The position numbers and the translations under genes are program-made. A model generated the notes under the pieces. The model worked only from the letters and a program-made list of their open reading frames with translations, was not told the origin of the DNA and ran no database searches. This document shows, piece after piece, positions 29,001 to 36,919 of a DNA stretch of 64,000 nucleotides (its first letter is position 1; each line of letters opens with the position of its first letter). The DNA is from Pseudopedobacter alpinus (lineage in GTDB: Bacteria; Bacteroidota; Bacteroidia; Sphingobacteriales; Sphingobacteriaceae), in contig NZ_JBHULV010000024.1 in assembly GCF_042684645.1 (NCBI RefSeq), forward strand, positions 1 through 64,000, written 5' to 3'.

Positions 29001-30581
29001 GCTGACACTGCTGCAATGTTGAATCCTTATGCAAAAGCTGTGGCAATGACTACTGGATTAAATACTAAAGTAAACACCGCTGATACTGCTGCAATGTTAA
29101 ATCCTTATGCAAAAGCTGTGGCGATGACTACTGGATTAAATACTAAAGTAAACACCGCTGATACCGCAACAATGTTGAATCCTTATGCAAAAGCTGTGGC
29201 GATGACTACTGGATTAAATACTAAAGTAAACACCGCCGATACTGCTGCAATGTTGAATCCTTATGCGAAAGCTGTGGCGATGACTACTGGATTAAATACT
29301 AAAGTGAATACAGCTGATACCGCAACAATGTTGAATCCTTATGCGAAATCGGTTGCAATGACTGCTGGGTTAAACACTAAAGTAAACACCGCTGATACTG
29401 CTGCAATGTTGAATCCTTATGCAAAAATTAAAGCAATGCAAACCTTAATACCTTACTCTGGAGCCACAAACGCAGTAAATTTAGGAGCACATGATTTAAC
29501 CGTAAACGGGATTACAGCAGGTATGGGAAATGGGGCTATTTCTACAAACACAACTTTTGGTTCTCAGGCATTAAAATCAAATACTACAGGCTTTTTAAAT
29601 ACTGCGTTTGGTTTGAATACGCTTCGAACTAATTCTGTTGGTGCAAGAAATACTGCTTTTGGAAGTCAAGCTTTGTATTTTAACAACGCTTACGATAATA
29701 CGGCTGTGGGCTATTTAACACTACAAAATAATGCTACTGGTAGTTATAATGTAGGTTTAGGTTCTGAAACCATGGTAGGCAATACTACAGGAGGTTATAA
29801 TACAGCAGTAGGATCTATGGCTTTAAGAGCAAATATAGGAGGAAATAATAATACAGCTAATGGCTATAATTCTTTAGCTTCTAATACAACTGGTGGTGGT
29901 AATACAGCTTCTGGAAGCATGTCTCTTCCTAGCAATACAACTGGTACCTATAATACTGGATATGGTGTTCAATCGTTAGAACAATCTACCACTGGAAATT
30001 GGAATACTGCAATTGGAGTAGCTGCCATCGACAGAAATACAACTGGTAGCAATAATGCTGTTTTAGGTGCCTTTGCTGGTAGATTTATTAGTGATGGATC
30101 TACTCATAATACATTAATTAACAACTCGATATTAATTGGTGTAAATACTAAACCCAATGCAAATAATGAATCTAACCAAATTGTTATTGGCTTCAATGCT
30201 ATAGGAAATGGATCAAATACCATTCAATTAGGAAACACTCTTATTACTGCAGTGAAAACTAGCGGAACTATTACTGCTGCTGGTTATAAAACTCCAAGTG
30301 GTACATCATCTCAATATTTAATGGCAGATGGTACAGTATCCTTAGGAACTGCTCCGGTTAGAGAAGTAGCAGATGAGTTTTCGGCAACAGCAGCTCAAAC
30401 TAGCTTTACCTTAACCCAAACTCCTTCGGGAAATAGTAAAGTAAAAATGTATATTAACGGTATTAGAATTAGCAATACTGCATACAGCGTTACTGGAAAC
30501 ACATTAACATATAATTCGGCAAATAATGGTGCTTATGCATTATCATTAAGTGATAGAATTCAATTTGATTATTACTATTAG
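26076..30581 (+). CDS. Giant fibre-like surface protein with 34 tandem repeats
   Basis: A 1501-residue exported protein. Signal peptide residues 1-22 end at SALAQ. Residues about 23-135 form a beta-rich domain (LNFQGVARNAKGDALANQNI) seen at the start of Bacteroidota fibre-like proteins. Residues 239-1122 are 34 uninterrupted 26-residue repeats with core motifs KVNTADTAAM and MLNPYAK. Residues about 1130-1380 contain degenerate NTAVGSxAL / NTTGxxN repeats like the left-handed beta-roll of trimeric autotransporter heads. The final 80 residues resemble a phage-fibre-like tail (KMYINGIRISNTAYSV). No T9SS sorting domain is visible, so the export and anchoring route is unclear. A trimeric stalk-and-head adhesin is my inference. 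Confidence 0.85.
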   Translation: MKKLIILFGIIFIATQYSALAQAPLQLNFQGVARNAKGDALANQNIHVRISIHDNTPTGVIVYSESRVTTTNPVGVFNIIIGSQGVTSSSGSMEVINWAQGNKYLQLEFDVNGTNNFVDLGTTQFQSVPYAFNAFTANPIGNASGDLTGVYPKPSIANSAVTTSKIADLNVTDIKIQSISGSKVIGDIAGKASNVTGIVSIEHGGTGTNNLDGIKASFGLSNVDNTKDLDKPVSKLTLAGLNTKVNTADTAAMLNPYAKAASTIAGLNTKVNTADTAAMLNPYAKAAAMTAGLNTKVNTADTAAMLNPYAKAASTVAGLNTKVNTADTAAMLNPYAKSVAMTVGLNAKVNTADTAAMLNPYAKSVAMTVGLNTKVNTADTAAMLNPYAKAMAMTTGLNTKVNTADTAAMLNPYAKAASTIAGLNTKVNTADTATMLNPYAKAVAMTAGLNTKVNTADTAAMLNPYAKAVAMTAGLNTKVNTADTAAMLNPYAKAASTTAGLNTKVNTADTATMLNPYAKAAATLAGLISKVNITDTATMLIPYAKAASTLAGLNSKVNITDTATMLNPYAKAASTIAGLNTKVNTADTAAMLNPYAKAVAMTTGLNTKVNTADTAAMLNPYAKAVAMTTGLNTKVNTADTATMLNPYAKSVAMTAGLNTKVNTADTAAMLNPYAKAASTIAGLNTKVNTADTAAMLNPYAKAASTTAGLNTKVNTADTAAMLNPYAKAVAMTTGLNTKVNTADTAAMLNPYAKAMAMTTGLNTKVNTADTAAMLNPYAKAVAMTTGLNTKVNTADTATMLNPYAKAAAMTVGLNTKVNTADTAAMLNPYAKAVAMTTGLNTKVNTADTAAMLNPYAKAASTIAGLNTKVNTADTAAMLNPYAKAVAMTTGLNTKVNTADTAAMLNPYAKAASTIAGLNTKVNTADTAAMLNPYAKAVAMTTGLNTKVNTADTAAMLNPYAKAASTIAGLNTKVNTADTAAMLNPYAKAVAMTTGLNTKVNTADTAAMLNPYAKAVAMTTGLNTKVNTADTATMLNPYAKAVAMTTGLNTKVNTADTAAMLNPYAKAVAMTTGLNTKVNTADTATMLNPYAKSVAMTAGLNTKVNTADTAAMLNPYAKIKAMQTLIPYSGATNAVNLGAHDLTVNGITAGMGNGAISTNTTFGSQALKSNTTGFLNTAFGLNTLRTNSVGARNTAFGSQALYFNNAYDNTAVGYLTLQNNATGSYNVGLGSETMVGNTTGGYNTAVGSMALRANIGGNNNTANGYNSLASNTTGGGNTASGSMSLPSNTTGTYNTGYGVQSLEQSTTGNWNTAIGVAAIDRNTTGSNNAVLGAFAGRFISDGSTHNTLINNSILIGVNTKPNANNESNQIVIGFNAIGNGSNTIQLGNTLITAVKTSGTITAAGYKTPSGTSSQYLMADGTVSLGTAPVREVADEFSATAAQTSFTLTQTPSGNSKVKMYINGIRISNTAYSVTGNTLTYNSANNGAYALSLSDRIQFDYYY
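26790..29441 (+). repeat. 78-base tandem repeat array (34 units)
   Basis: Thirty-four consecutive in-frame units of exactly 78 bases, 2652 bases in total, encode the repeat region of the fibre-like protein. Unit boundaries fall on the GCT/ACT-GGT codons. Variation is confined mainly to the last five residues of each unit (AASTI, AVAMT, SVAMT and similar) and to AAM/ATM. Units 11-13 are the most divergent. Units 15-17 and 32-34 are nearly identical at the base level and lie exactly 17 units (1326 bases) apart. Confidence 0.97.
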
Positions 30582-30590
30582 AAATTAACA

Positions 30591-33500
30591 ATGAAAAAAT
30601 TCGCTCTATTTTTGTTGATTTTATTTGGTTTTAAATCAGCATACACTCAAAATACCTTAAATAATTTAGGTCTAACAAGCGCTGAACCAGCTGCTGTTGC
30701 TTATTCTTTAAGACAGCTCTCTTCTAATTATACGGGAAACGCCATACAAATAAGAAGAAGTAGTGATAATACAACGCAAGATATTGGTTTTTTAGCAAGT
30801 GGCAATTTAGATACCCTGGCTGTAAAAACATTTGCTGGTTCTGGAAATGCCTTTGTTTCAATTTGGTATGATCAAAGTGGAAATATTAGAAATATGGTTA
30901 AAGCCGATGCTAACCAGCAGCCACAAATATTATTTAGCGGGGATTTTAAATATATCGGTACAAAAGTAAGTATAGATTTTTCAGGAAATAAAGGTCTGGT
31001 TTACTCCGGATCTTTAAACTTAGCAAGTATATCTTCTGTAATTAAATCCCCATCTGCTACTTTGCCACACTATCATTCTATTTTAGACGCTACTCCTAGA
31101 ATTGGTGGGTTATTAGAAATCAACAATACAAGATTTCATAGCAATGTGTTTCCGCTTGCTATATGGAAAAATGGGATTTCTAAAACAACCTCCGAATCTT
31201 TAGCTCCGGTTAACGAGGCTATGGTTTTAGCTATTAGTTCTAAAACAGATAATTTAAGTAAAATTTTTGTTGGTAATTACGATGGTGGATCAACTGGTGG
31301 TTCTATATTACAAAGTGAGGTTATTGGTTTTTCTACTTTGAATGCCAGTAATATCAGACAAAATGTTGAATGCAACCAAGGCACATACTACGGTATCCCA
31401 ATGACATTATGTCAACTAGCAATAATGAGCGGACCATCTGCATCCTCACAAAGTATTTGTATTGGAACTACATCTCCTAGTTTGTCTGTTGCAGCATCTG
31501 GACAAAACATTACTTATCAATGGTTTAGTAATACAAGTACTAGTAATACTGGAGGCACTTTAATTCCCGACGCTACAAATGCTTCTTTTATTCCACCAAG
31601 TACTAATTTAGGAACCACTTATTATTATGTTGTAGTATCTGATTCTGTAGCCCCCCCTATAACTAGTACTGTTTCAGGACCAATAAATATTGTAAATCTT
31701 CCTACTCTTAGTATTTCCCCTTCATCTACTACCATAAATAGGGGTGATTCAGTTATACTTACTGCTTCGGGGTCGAACTCATATTCTTGGGGTTTTAATC
31801 ATGCAACACCGTTAAATAATGTATCTAATAGTAAATTAGCAGTGGGTTTAAGGTTGTTAAAATCTGCTTATACAGGTGCTGCAATTCGTTTGCGTAGAGC
31901 TAACGATAATGCTGAAGCTGATTTTGGATTTACTGGAACTCACTTAAATACTGCAGCTATTGAAACTTGGTTAAATGGTTCTGCTGGTTTTTGCGTAGTA
32001 CTTTACGATCAATCTGGAAACGGAAACAACATGACTCCATCTGCAACCAACGCACAACCACTATACGTTGCTAACGGATTAAACAATAAACCAATTTTAA
32101 GGTTTACTAATTCTCAAAACATTAAAAATAATGTAAACTTTACTCCTCCATATACTGTAATTTATGGCGCCAAACAAACCGCAGGAACCAGAGGAAGGGT
32201 TTTAAACGCTACTAACAATTGGTTGTTAGGGTGGTGGAATGGTAATAAAAGCCAAGCTCATTTTGATGGATGGGTTTCGCAAGCAGGTGGAACAGCGTCC
32301 GATAATAATGCTTACGTATATTCTGGAACTGGAACTGGTAGTGCTTCGGCAATATATGAAAACGGAATCTCTAAAACAGTAAATCAAAACGGAGGAACTA
32401 CCGGACCAAACGGTTTAAGGGTTAATCAGAGTGAATCCTCTACTGCTGATGTTGCAGAAATATTCGCATTCAATGCCGTGTTATCAAACAACGATAGATT
32501 AAAAGTTGAAAACAGTACGGCTTCTTATTACGGAATTTATGGTGCACTGCCATTAGGAAATACAGCTTCAATCATAGTTACTCCTACAGAAACCTCTTCT
32601 TACTCTGTTAGAGGTTTTTCAGAAGGTGGAAGTTGTTTTATTGATGGTGAAGTTACTGTTACAGTGTTACAAAACCCTAACCTAAGTAACTTTATAGATC
32701 TCACAAAAACAAATTTTGATGATCCTTATACTATAGTTGCACCTGTTTCGCTTAGTAATGCTGCCATTACTTACACAAGCAGCAATACTAACGTTGCAAC
32801 AATTAGCGGCACAACAGTTACCATAACTGGTGGAGGAACAACTACCATTACCGCTACTCAAACAGCAAACGGTCTTTATTATGGTAATGCTATTACAAGT
32901 ACTTTAACCGTTAATAATGTATCGGCATTAACTAAAAGCGGACAAGTTTCTACTACTGATTTAAATTATATTAATAAAAATGGAGCTTTAACAAGCAATA
33001 ATTCTTTAACTAAATATGGGCAGGCAATTAACACCAAATCTGCTGGAGACGGATTATCGCAAGCTAGTGCCGGAAACAGCGCTTATCAAATTAAAACAGA
33101 TTACCCAGCATCTACTGATGGTTTATATTGGATAAAAAATGATAATATTAATAGTGGTACTCCTTTTCAGATATACGCAGACATGACTACTGATGGCGGT
33201 GGATGGACTTTAATCATGTGTAATAATAGTATTACGGGCTGGACAGGTACTAACGCCATTTTAAGAAATCCATCAAATCCAACAATTAACGGGCAATATT
33301 CTATTATCGCTTACGCGGATTATCTTAAAAAGAGTGTCAGTGGATTCCAATATATGATTGACGCAACCGCCAGAGGGCGTTGGGGTGGTATTTGGACGGC
33401 AAACCAAGCTTATAGTTTTGTAAATACTAACAACACACAAACAGATATAACCCTAAATACTAAATTTGATTCTTGGTCTTATAGTAATGACGGAATTGAG

Positions 33501-33671
33501 AAAATAATGCCTTGGTACGCTAATGGTTTATCAGGAGCAATTACGACAAGTAGCAGTGCTAATAGTAATTGGTGGGGTACTTTGGTATCAGTATCTGGCT
33601 ATAGTCCTGCACCATGGTTAGGATGTTGTGGTAATCCTAATCCCGGAATTATTTGGTATTGGGTGAGGTAG
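30591..33671 (+). CDS. Multidomain secreted protein with fibrinogen-like C-terminus
   Basis: A 1026-residue exported protein (signal peptide about 1-19, ending SAYTQ). Two related domains resemble the arabinofuranosidase B catalytic-like fold: residues about 25-265 (VAYSLRQLSSNYTG, IWYDQSGN) and about 410-650 (VGLRLLKSAYTG, VLYDQSGNGNN). Between them lies an Ig-like domain (about 280-370, TYQWFSNTSTSNTGG). A BIG2-like domain follows at about 700-780 (ITYTSSNTNVATISG). Residues about 820-1026 resemble a fibrinogen-related domain (FQIYADMTTDGGGWTLI). No T9SS sorting domain is seen. It is nine bases after the fibre-like gene, so co-expressed. Carbohydrate or matrix binding is inferred from the domains; enzymatic activity is uncertain. 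Confidence 0.8.
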   Translation: MKKFALFLLILFGFKSAYTQNTLNNLGLTSAEPAAVAYSLRQLSSNYTGNAIQIRRSSDNTTQDIGFLASGNLDTLAVKTFAGSGNAFVSIWYDQSGNIRNMVKADANQQPQILFSGDFKYIGTKVSIDFSGNKGLVYSGSLNLASISSVIKSPSATLPHYHSILDATPRIGGLLEINNTRFHSNVFPLAIWKNGISKTTSESLAPVNEAMVLAISSKTDNLSKIFVGNYDGGSTGGSILQSEVIGFSTLNASNIRQNVECNQGTYYGIPMTLCQLAIMSGPSASSQSICIGTTSPSLSVAASGQNITYQWFSNTSTSNTGGTLIPDATNASFIPPSTNLGTTYYYVVVSDSVAPPITSTVSGPINIVNLPTLSISPSSTTINRGDSVILTASGSNSYSWGFNHATPLNNVSNSKLAVGLRLLKSAYTGAAIRLRRANDNAEADFGFTGTHLNTAAIETWLNGSAGFCVVLYDQSGNGNNMTPSATNAQPLYVANGLNNKPILRFTNSQNIKNNVNFTPPYTVIYGAKQTAGTRGRVLNATNNWLLGWWNGNKSQAHFDGWVSQAGGTASDNNAYVYSGTGTGSASAIYENGISKTVNQNGGTTGPNGLRVNQSESSTADVAEIFAFNAVLSNNDRLKVENSTASYYGIYGALPLGNTASIIVTPTETSSYSVRGFSEGGSCFIDGEVTVTVLQNPNLSNFIDLTKTNFDDPYTIVAPVSLSNAAITYTSSNTNVATISGTTVTITGGGTTTITATQTANGLYYGNAITSTLTVNNVSALTKSGQVSTTDLNYINKNGALTSNNSLTKYGQAINTKSAGDGLSQASAGNSAYQIKTDYPASTDGLYWIKNDNINSGTPFQIYADMTTDGGGWTLIMCNNSITGWTGTNAILRNPSNPTINGQYSIIAYADYLKKSVSGFQYMIDATARGRWGGIWTANQAYSFVNTNNTQTDITLNTKFDSWSYSNDGIEKIMPWYANGLSGAITTSSSANSNWWGTLVSVSGYSPAPWLGCCGNPNPGIIWYWVR

Positions 33672-33973
33672 GTTTATAAAGTTTTTAAAAATAAAATTAA
33701 GGCCAATAACTGAAATAGGGCTTTCTGAGATTATTTTTTGCAAAATATTTTATCCTATATATTTAATATGAGTTTCATTTATGAAATTTTATTTCCTCTA
33801 GATAGCGTATTTTATTTTTAAAAATAAATCAACAACGCTTTTTATAATTTTTAATTAAAACGTAATTACAACTACTATAAAAAATATATTTCTCCGTTTT
33901 TAAATTTATTTAGTTATTTTTAATTATTGTTGCTTTTAATTTACAAAATTAATTTATTTATAAAAACAGTATT
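33672..33973. other. Very AT-rich 302-base spacer, no gene seen
   Basis: This spacer is markedly richer in A and T than its surroundings, with long T and A runs. I see no coding frame, strong hairpin terminator or RNA gene. It separates the adhesin-like gene from a decayed lipoprotein gene and may hold that gene's former promoter. Confidence 0.5.
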
Positions 33974-34616
33974 ATGAGATTAAAAATTTACGCTATTATA
34001 TTGCTTTATTAAGCAATCACTTCAAGTTGTCGAAAAAGCTCGGACCAAATTAAAAGAGTTGAAAATGTAACTTTTAAGGCGAGCCAAGCTATAAAACTAT
34101 ATAAAGATTTTAAATCAAACATAGAAAATATATGTAACCTTAGACATTGAAAATCTCCTATCAACAAATTCAAATTCAACGAATACAGTTTCAACAAATA
34201 CTGGCAATAGCATTTGTAAAAGAAGTGAGAGATACGCTCTACCAAATGCTTCCCAAATGTACGACAATAATATTAGGAGTGCGAAATTTGTTGCTGCGTT
34301 TAATGGAACTTATCTAGGTCTATTTACAAGAATTGTAGCGAAAACTAAAAATTTTAAAAAGAAAAGTAATGGTAATTGGAAGAAGTTTGCAACGATATGT
34401 AGCTCTAAAATTTACGGAACAGTGGTTGATGTTAATTGCGGCGACCCACAATTGTTTGGAACACCTTTTAAAGTCGAGAAAAGACGTAGAAGCTACAAAA
34501 GTGTAATAATTGAATTTCTTAATTCCAGTAAAATCATTTCTGGTCAAATGATGGGTGTACACTCAGTAGGCCCTAATGGTAATAAATTATATCTTAGCAA
34601 ACTTTTAACATGGTAA
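33974..34616 (+). pseudogene. Decayed lipoprotein gene (stop plus frameshift)
   Basis: Reading from ATG 33974 gives MRLKIYAIILLY, then an in-frame TAA at 34010-34012, then AITSSCRKSSDQIKRVENV in the same frame, which completes a lipoprotein signal with Cys. That frame ends at TGA 34148. A different frame opens after 34124 and continues as NLLSTNSNSTNTVSTNTGNSIC to 34616, including an ATG at 34257 that could still yield a 119-residue fragment. Together they describe one roughly 210-residue lipoprotein broken by a nonsense mutation and a one-base frameshift between about 34125 and 34147. A sequencing error could mimic this. The family is not recognised. The end overlaps the next gene start by seven bases. 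Confidence 0.6.
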
Positions 34617-35347
34617 AATCATCTGTAATTTACATATTTTGCGTATTGGCAACTTTTAACGTGTACGCTCAAAAAGAAAAAAAGGCAATCTTTTCTTATG
34701 TTGCTATTAATGCAGGTACATTTTTAGCTACTCAAACTAAAATTGAAAGTAATGAAACTGGCAAACTTTTAGAAAAGTATAATAGTCCAGGAGTTTCTTT
34801 TGGGCTTACTTATACTGCAGAAAAATCACATTTTTTTATGTCGGGAGGTTTAAATGCTAGGATATTACCAGTTGGATATCAAATTTTGATAAAAAATAAA
34901 GATTTAACGGGTAATCCTGCCAATATAGGCTCAGATGATTTGCATATAAAAAGTTCTGAATATTTTTTCCAGATTTTAAGTGTTCCTTTTAAAATTGGTT
35001 ATCAAACCTTAGAGAATAATGCAAAACAAAAATTTTGGGTTAATGCAGGGGTAGAAGCCAATTTTACATCCGGTCAAGGGCTTGACGCAGGGTACATGCG
35101 TACAGAAACTCACCCAACCACTTATCCAACTTTTATTTTGGGTGGTGGTGTTTCAAAAGTTCAAAAAAACGGCGACCAGCTAAGATTTGGCCTCGAGTAC
35201 AACATATCTAACACCACTATTATTAACGGAACTTATGATGTGACCTTAAAAAACAGCTCGGCTAATGGTACATTTAGTGATACTGGTACATACATTGGGT
35301 TTAATTTCGCTTATGCCTTTAAATTAAAAAAACATAATCACAACTAG
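34610..35347 (+). CDS. Outer-membrane beta-barrel protein
   Basis: A 245-residue exported protein with signal peptide residues 1-20 (FNVYAQ). It has alternating hydrophobic beta strands typical of small Bacteroidota outer-membrane barrels: GVSFGLTYTAEK, FFMSGGLNARILPVG, VPFKIGYQTL, FWVNAGVEANF, FILGGGVSKV, LRFGLEYNIS. The C-terminus ends with strand YIGFNFAYAFKLK. It begins inside the last codons of the decayed lipoprotein gene, so the pair was probably translated together. The role is likely as an envelope partner of the surface proteins upstream; this is inferred from position. Confidence 0.75.
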   Translation: MVKSSVIYIFCVLATFNVYAQKEKKAIFSYVAINAGTFLATQTKIESNETGKLLEKYNSPGVSFGLTYTAEKSHFFMSGGLNARILPVGYQILIKNKDLTGNPANIGSDDLHIKSSEYFFQILSVPFKIGYQTLENNAKQKFWVNAGVEANFTSGQGLDAGYMRTETHPTTYPTFILGGGVSKVQKNGDQLRFGLEYNISNTTIINGTYDVTLKNSSANGTFSDTGTYIGFNFAYAFKLKKHNHN

Positions 35348-35394
35348 AAAATCCCAAATACCAGTTTTAAATGGCCCGCGATTATAATGCCTTT

Positions 35395-35421
35395 TGTGGT
35401 TCGGTGATAACACCGACCACA
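35395..35421. repeat. Palindromic repeat related to the GGTCTGTG family
   Basis: Arms TGTGGTTCGGTG and CACCGACCACA around ATAA form a stem with one bulged T. The core GGT-CGGTG/CACCG-ACC is the same design as the GGTCTGTG/CACAGACC palindromes between thrA and thrB. It lies between the barrel gene and a 33-base duplication. Confidence 0.6.
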
Positions 35422-35426
35422 GGAAA

Positions 35427-35459
35427 AATCCCGGTATTATTTGGTATTGGGTGAGGTAG
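35427..35459 (+). pseudogene. Fragment duplicating the end of the adhesin-like gene
   Basis: These 33 bases match 33639-33671, the last ten codons plus the stop of the 1026-residue gene, at 32 of 33 positions. In both, the frame encodes NPGIIWYWVR followed by TAG. It may be the remaining 3' end of a second, lost copy of the fibrinogen-like gene, or a scar of recombination. Confidence 0.65.
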
Positions 35460-35483
35460 ATTTTTTGCAAAAACATAATAAAT

Positions 35484-35522
35484 AAAAAAGAGCTGTCTCA
35501 AATTAATGAGGCAGCTCTTTTT
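35484..35522. terminator. Bidirectional terminator between barrel gene and xylA
   Basis: A 12-pair stem (AGAGCTGTCTCA with TGAGGCAGCTCT, one G-T pair) is flanked by an A run on the left and a T run on the right. It can therefore end transcription from the surface cluster and from the convergent xylBA operon. Confidence 0.85.
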
Positions 35523-35547
35523 GCTTATTAAAAATAATAAAAGAAAC

Positions 35548-36861
35548 TTAAATATATCTGTTAATTAAATTCTCTAAAAACTCTTGTTGTCCGCTAATGG
35601 TTTTTGGCTCACCATTTTCAGCAGCATAATTTCTTAAATCTTCTAAACTTAATTTACCAGCTTCAAATTCCGCTCCTTTTCCGCTATCAAAAGAAGCATA
35701 CCTATCAGATCTGATTTTTTTGTAGTCAGATTTTTGAAGAATGTTATCAGCAGTAACCAAAGCTCTTGCAAATAAATCCATTCCGCCAACATGGGCGTAA
35801 AATAAATCTTTCGGGTCTGTAGAGTTTCTTCTAATTTTAGCATCAAAGTTAATTCCACCACCTTGAATACCTTCGCTATCTAAAATAATTAACATAGCTT
35901 CCGTTAATTCATTAATGTCATTCGGAAACTGGTCAGTATCCCAACCATTTTGGTAATCTCCACGGTTTGCATCTATAGAACCTAACATTCCGGCATCAAC
36001 AGCAACTTGCAATTCGTGTTGGAAAGTATGGCCAGCTAAAGTAGCATGGTTAACCTCTAAATTCAATTTAAAATCAGCAGATAAATTATGTTTTTCTAAG
36101 AAACCTAAAACAGTTGCAGCATCATAATCATATTGGTGTTTAGATGGCTCACAAGGTTTTGGCTCAATAAAGAAAGTTCCTTTAAATCCATTTTTACGAG
36201 CGTAATCTTTAGAAGCATGTAAAAATTGAGCAAAATGCTCTTGCTCACGTTTCATGTCGGTATTTAACAAAGTCATGTAACCTTCTCTACCACCCCAAAA
36301 AGTGTAATTTTCTCCGCCTAATTCAATAGTAGCATCCAAAGCAAATTTAACTTGTGCAGCACCATGTGCCAATACGTGAAAATCTGGATTGGTAGAAGCG
36401 CCATTCATGTAACGGCTGTGCGAGAATAAGTTAGCCGTTCCCCACAATAATTTTATGCCGGTATCAGCTTGTTTTTGTTTTGCATAAGCAGTAAGCGCTT
36501 GCAATCTTCTTTCGTTTTCAGCAATGTCATTGCCATAATCAACCACATCCACATCATGAAAACAGTAGTAAGGCAAGTTCATTTTTGTTAAAAATTCAAA
36601 AGCCGCATCCATTTTGTCTTTTGCTCTTTCAATTACATCACTTTTTGCATCCCAAGGAAAGATATGTGTTGGTCCACCAAATGGGTCAGCACCGTTTCCG
36701 TTAAATGAATGCCAATAAGCACCCGCAAAACGTAAATGATCTTTCATTGTTTTACCAGCAATAACGCGTTCTGCATCATACCATCTAAACGCTAAGGGAT
36801 TATCACTTTCTAATCCTTCAAACTTAATTTGTTCAATTCCTTTAAAAAATTCTGTTGCCAT
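35548..36861 (-). CDS. xylA: Xylose isomerase
   Basis: A 437-residue class II xylose isomerase converting D-xylose to D-xylulose. Conserved elements are FAGAYWHSFNGNGADPFG near the N-terminus, YCFHDVDVVD with the catalytic His, TFWGGREGYMTLLNTD, FFIEPKPCEPSKHQYD with the metal-binding Glu, LEVNHATLAGHTF, and GSIDANRGDYQNGWDTDQFP. It is the distal gene of a two-gene xyl operon, 58 bases after xylB. The terminator lies just beyond its stop. Confidence 0.97.
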   Translation of the reverse strand: MATEFFKGIEQIKFEGLESDNPLAFRWYDAERVIAGKTMKDHLRFAGAYWHSFNGNGADPFGGPTHIFPWDAKSDVIERAKDKMDAAFEFLTKMNLPYYCFHDVDVVDYGNDIAENERRLQALTAYAKQKQADTGIKLLWGTANLFSHSRYMNGASTNPDFHVLAHGAAQVKFALDATIELGGENYTFWGGREGYMTLLNTDMKREQEHFAQFLHASKDYARKNGFKGTFFIEPKPCEPSKHQYDYDAATVLGFLEKHNLSADFKLNLEVNHATLAGHTFQHELQVAVDAGMLGSIDANRGDYQNGWDTDQFPNDINELTEAMLIILDSEGIQGGGINFDAKIRRNSTDPKDLFYAHVGGMDLFARALVTADNILQKSDYKKIRSDRYASFDSGKGAEFEAGKLSLEDLRNYAAENGEPKTISGQQEFLENLINRYI

Positions 36862-36919
36862 TGTTATTTGTTTTATAAATCTTTAAATATGCTTTTTGTT
36901 TTCTCTTTCGGTTCTAAGC

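Noticed and set aside
26790..29441. Possible CRISPR array because of regular repeats
   Set aside because: Units are contiguous, in frame with a signal-peptide protein, without spacers, and no cas genes are present.
34009..34245. Minus-strand 78-codon frame over the decayed lipoprotein gene
   Set aside because: The plus-strand pieces read as a lipoprotein signal and a coherent body; the minus frame has no recognisable features.
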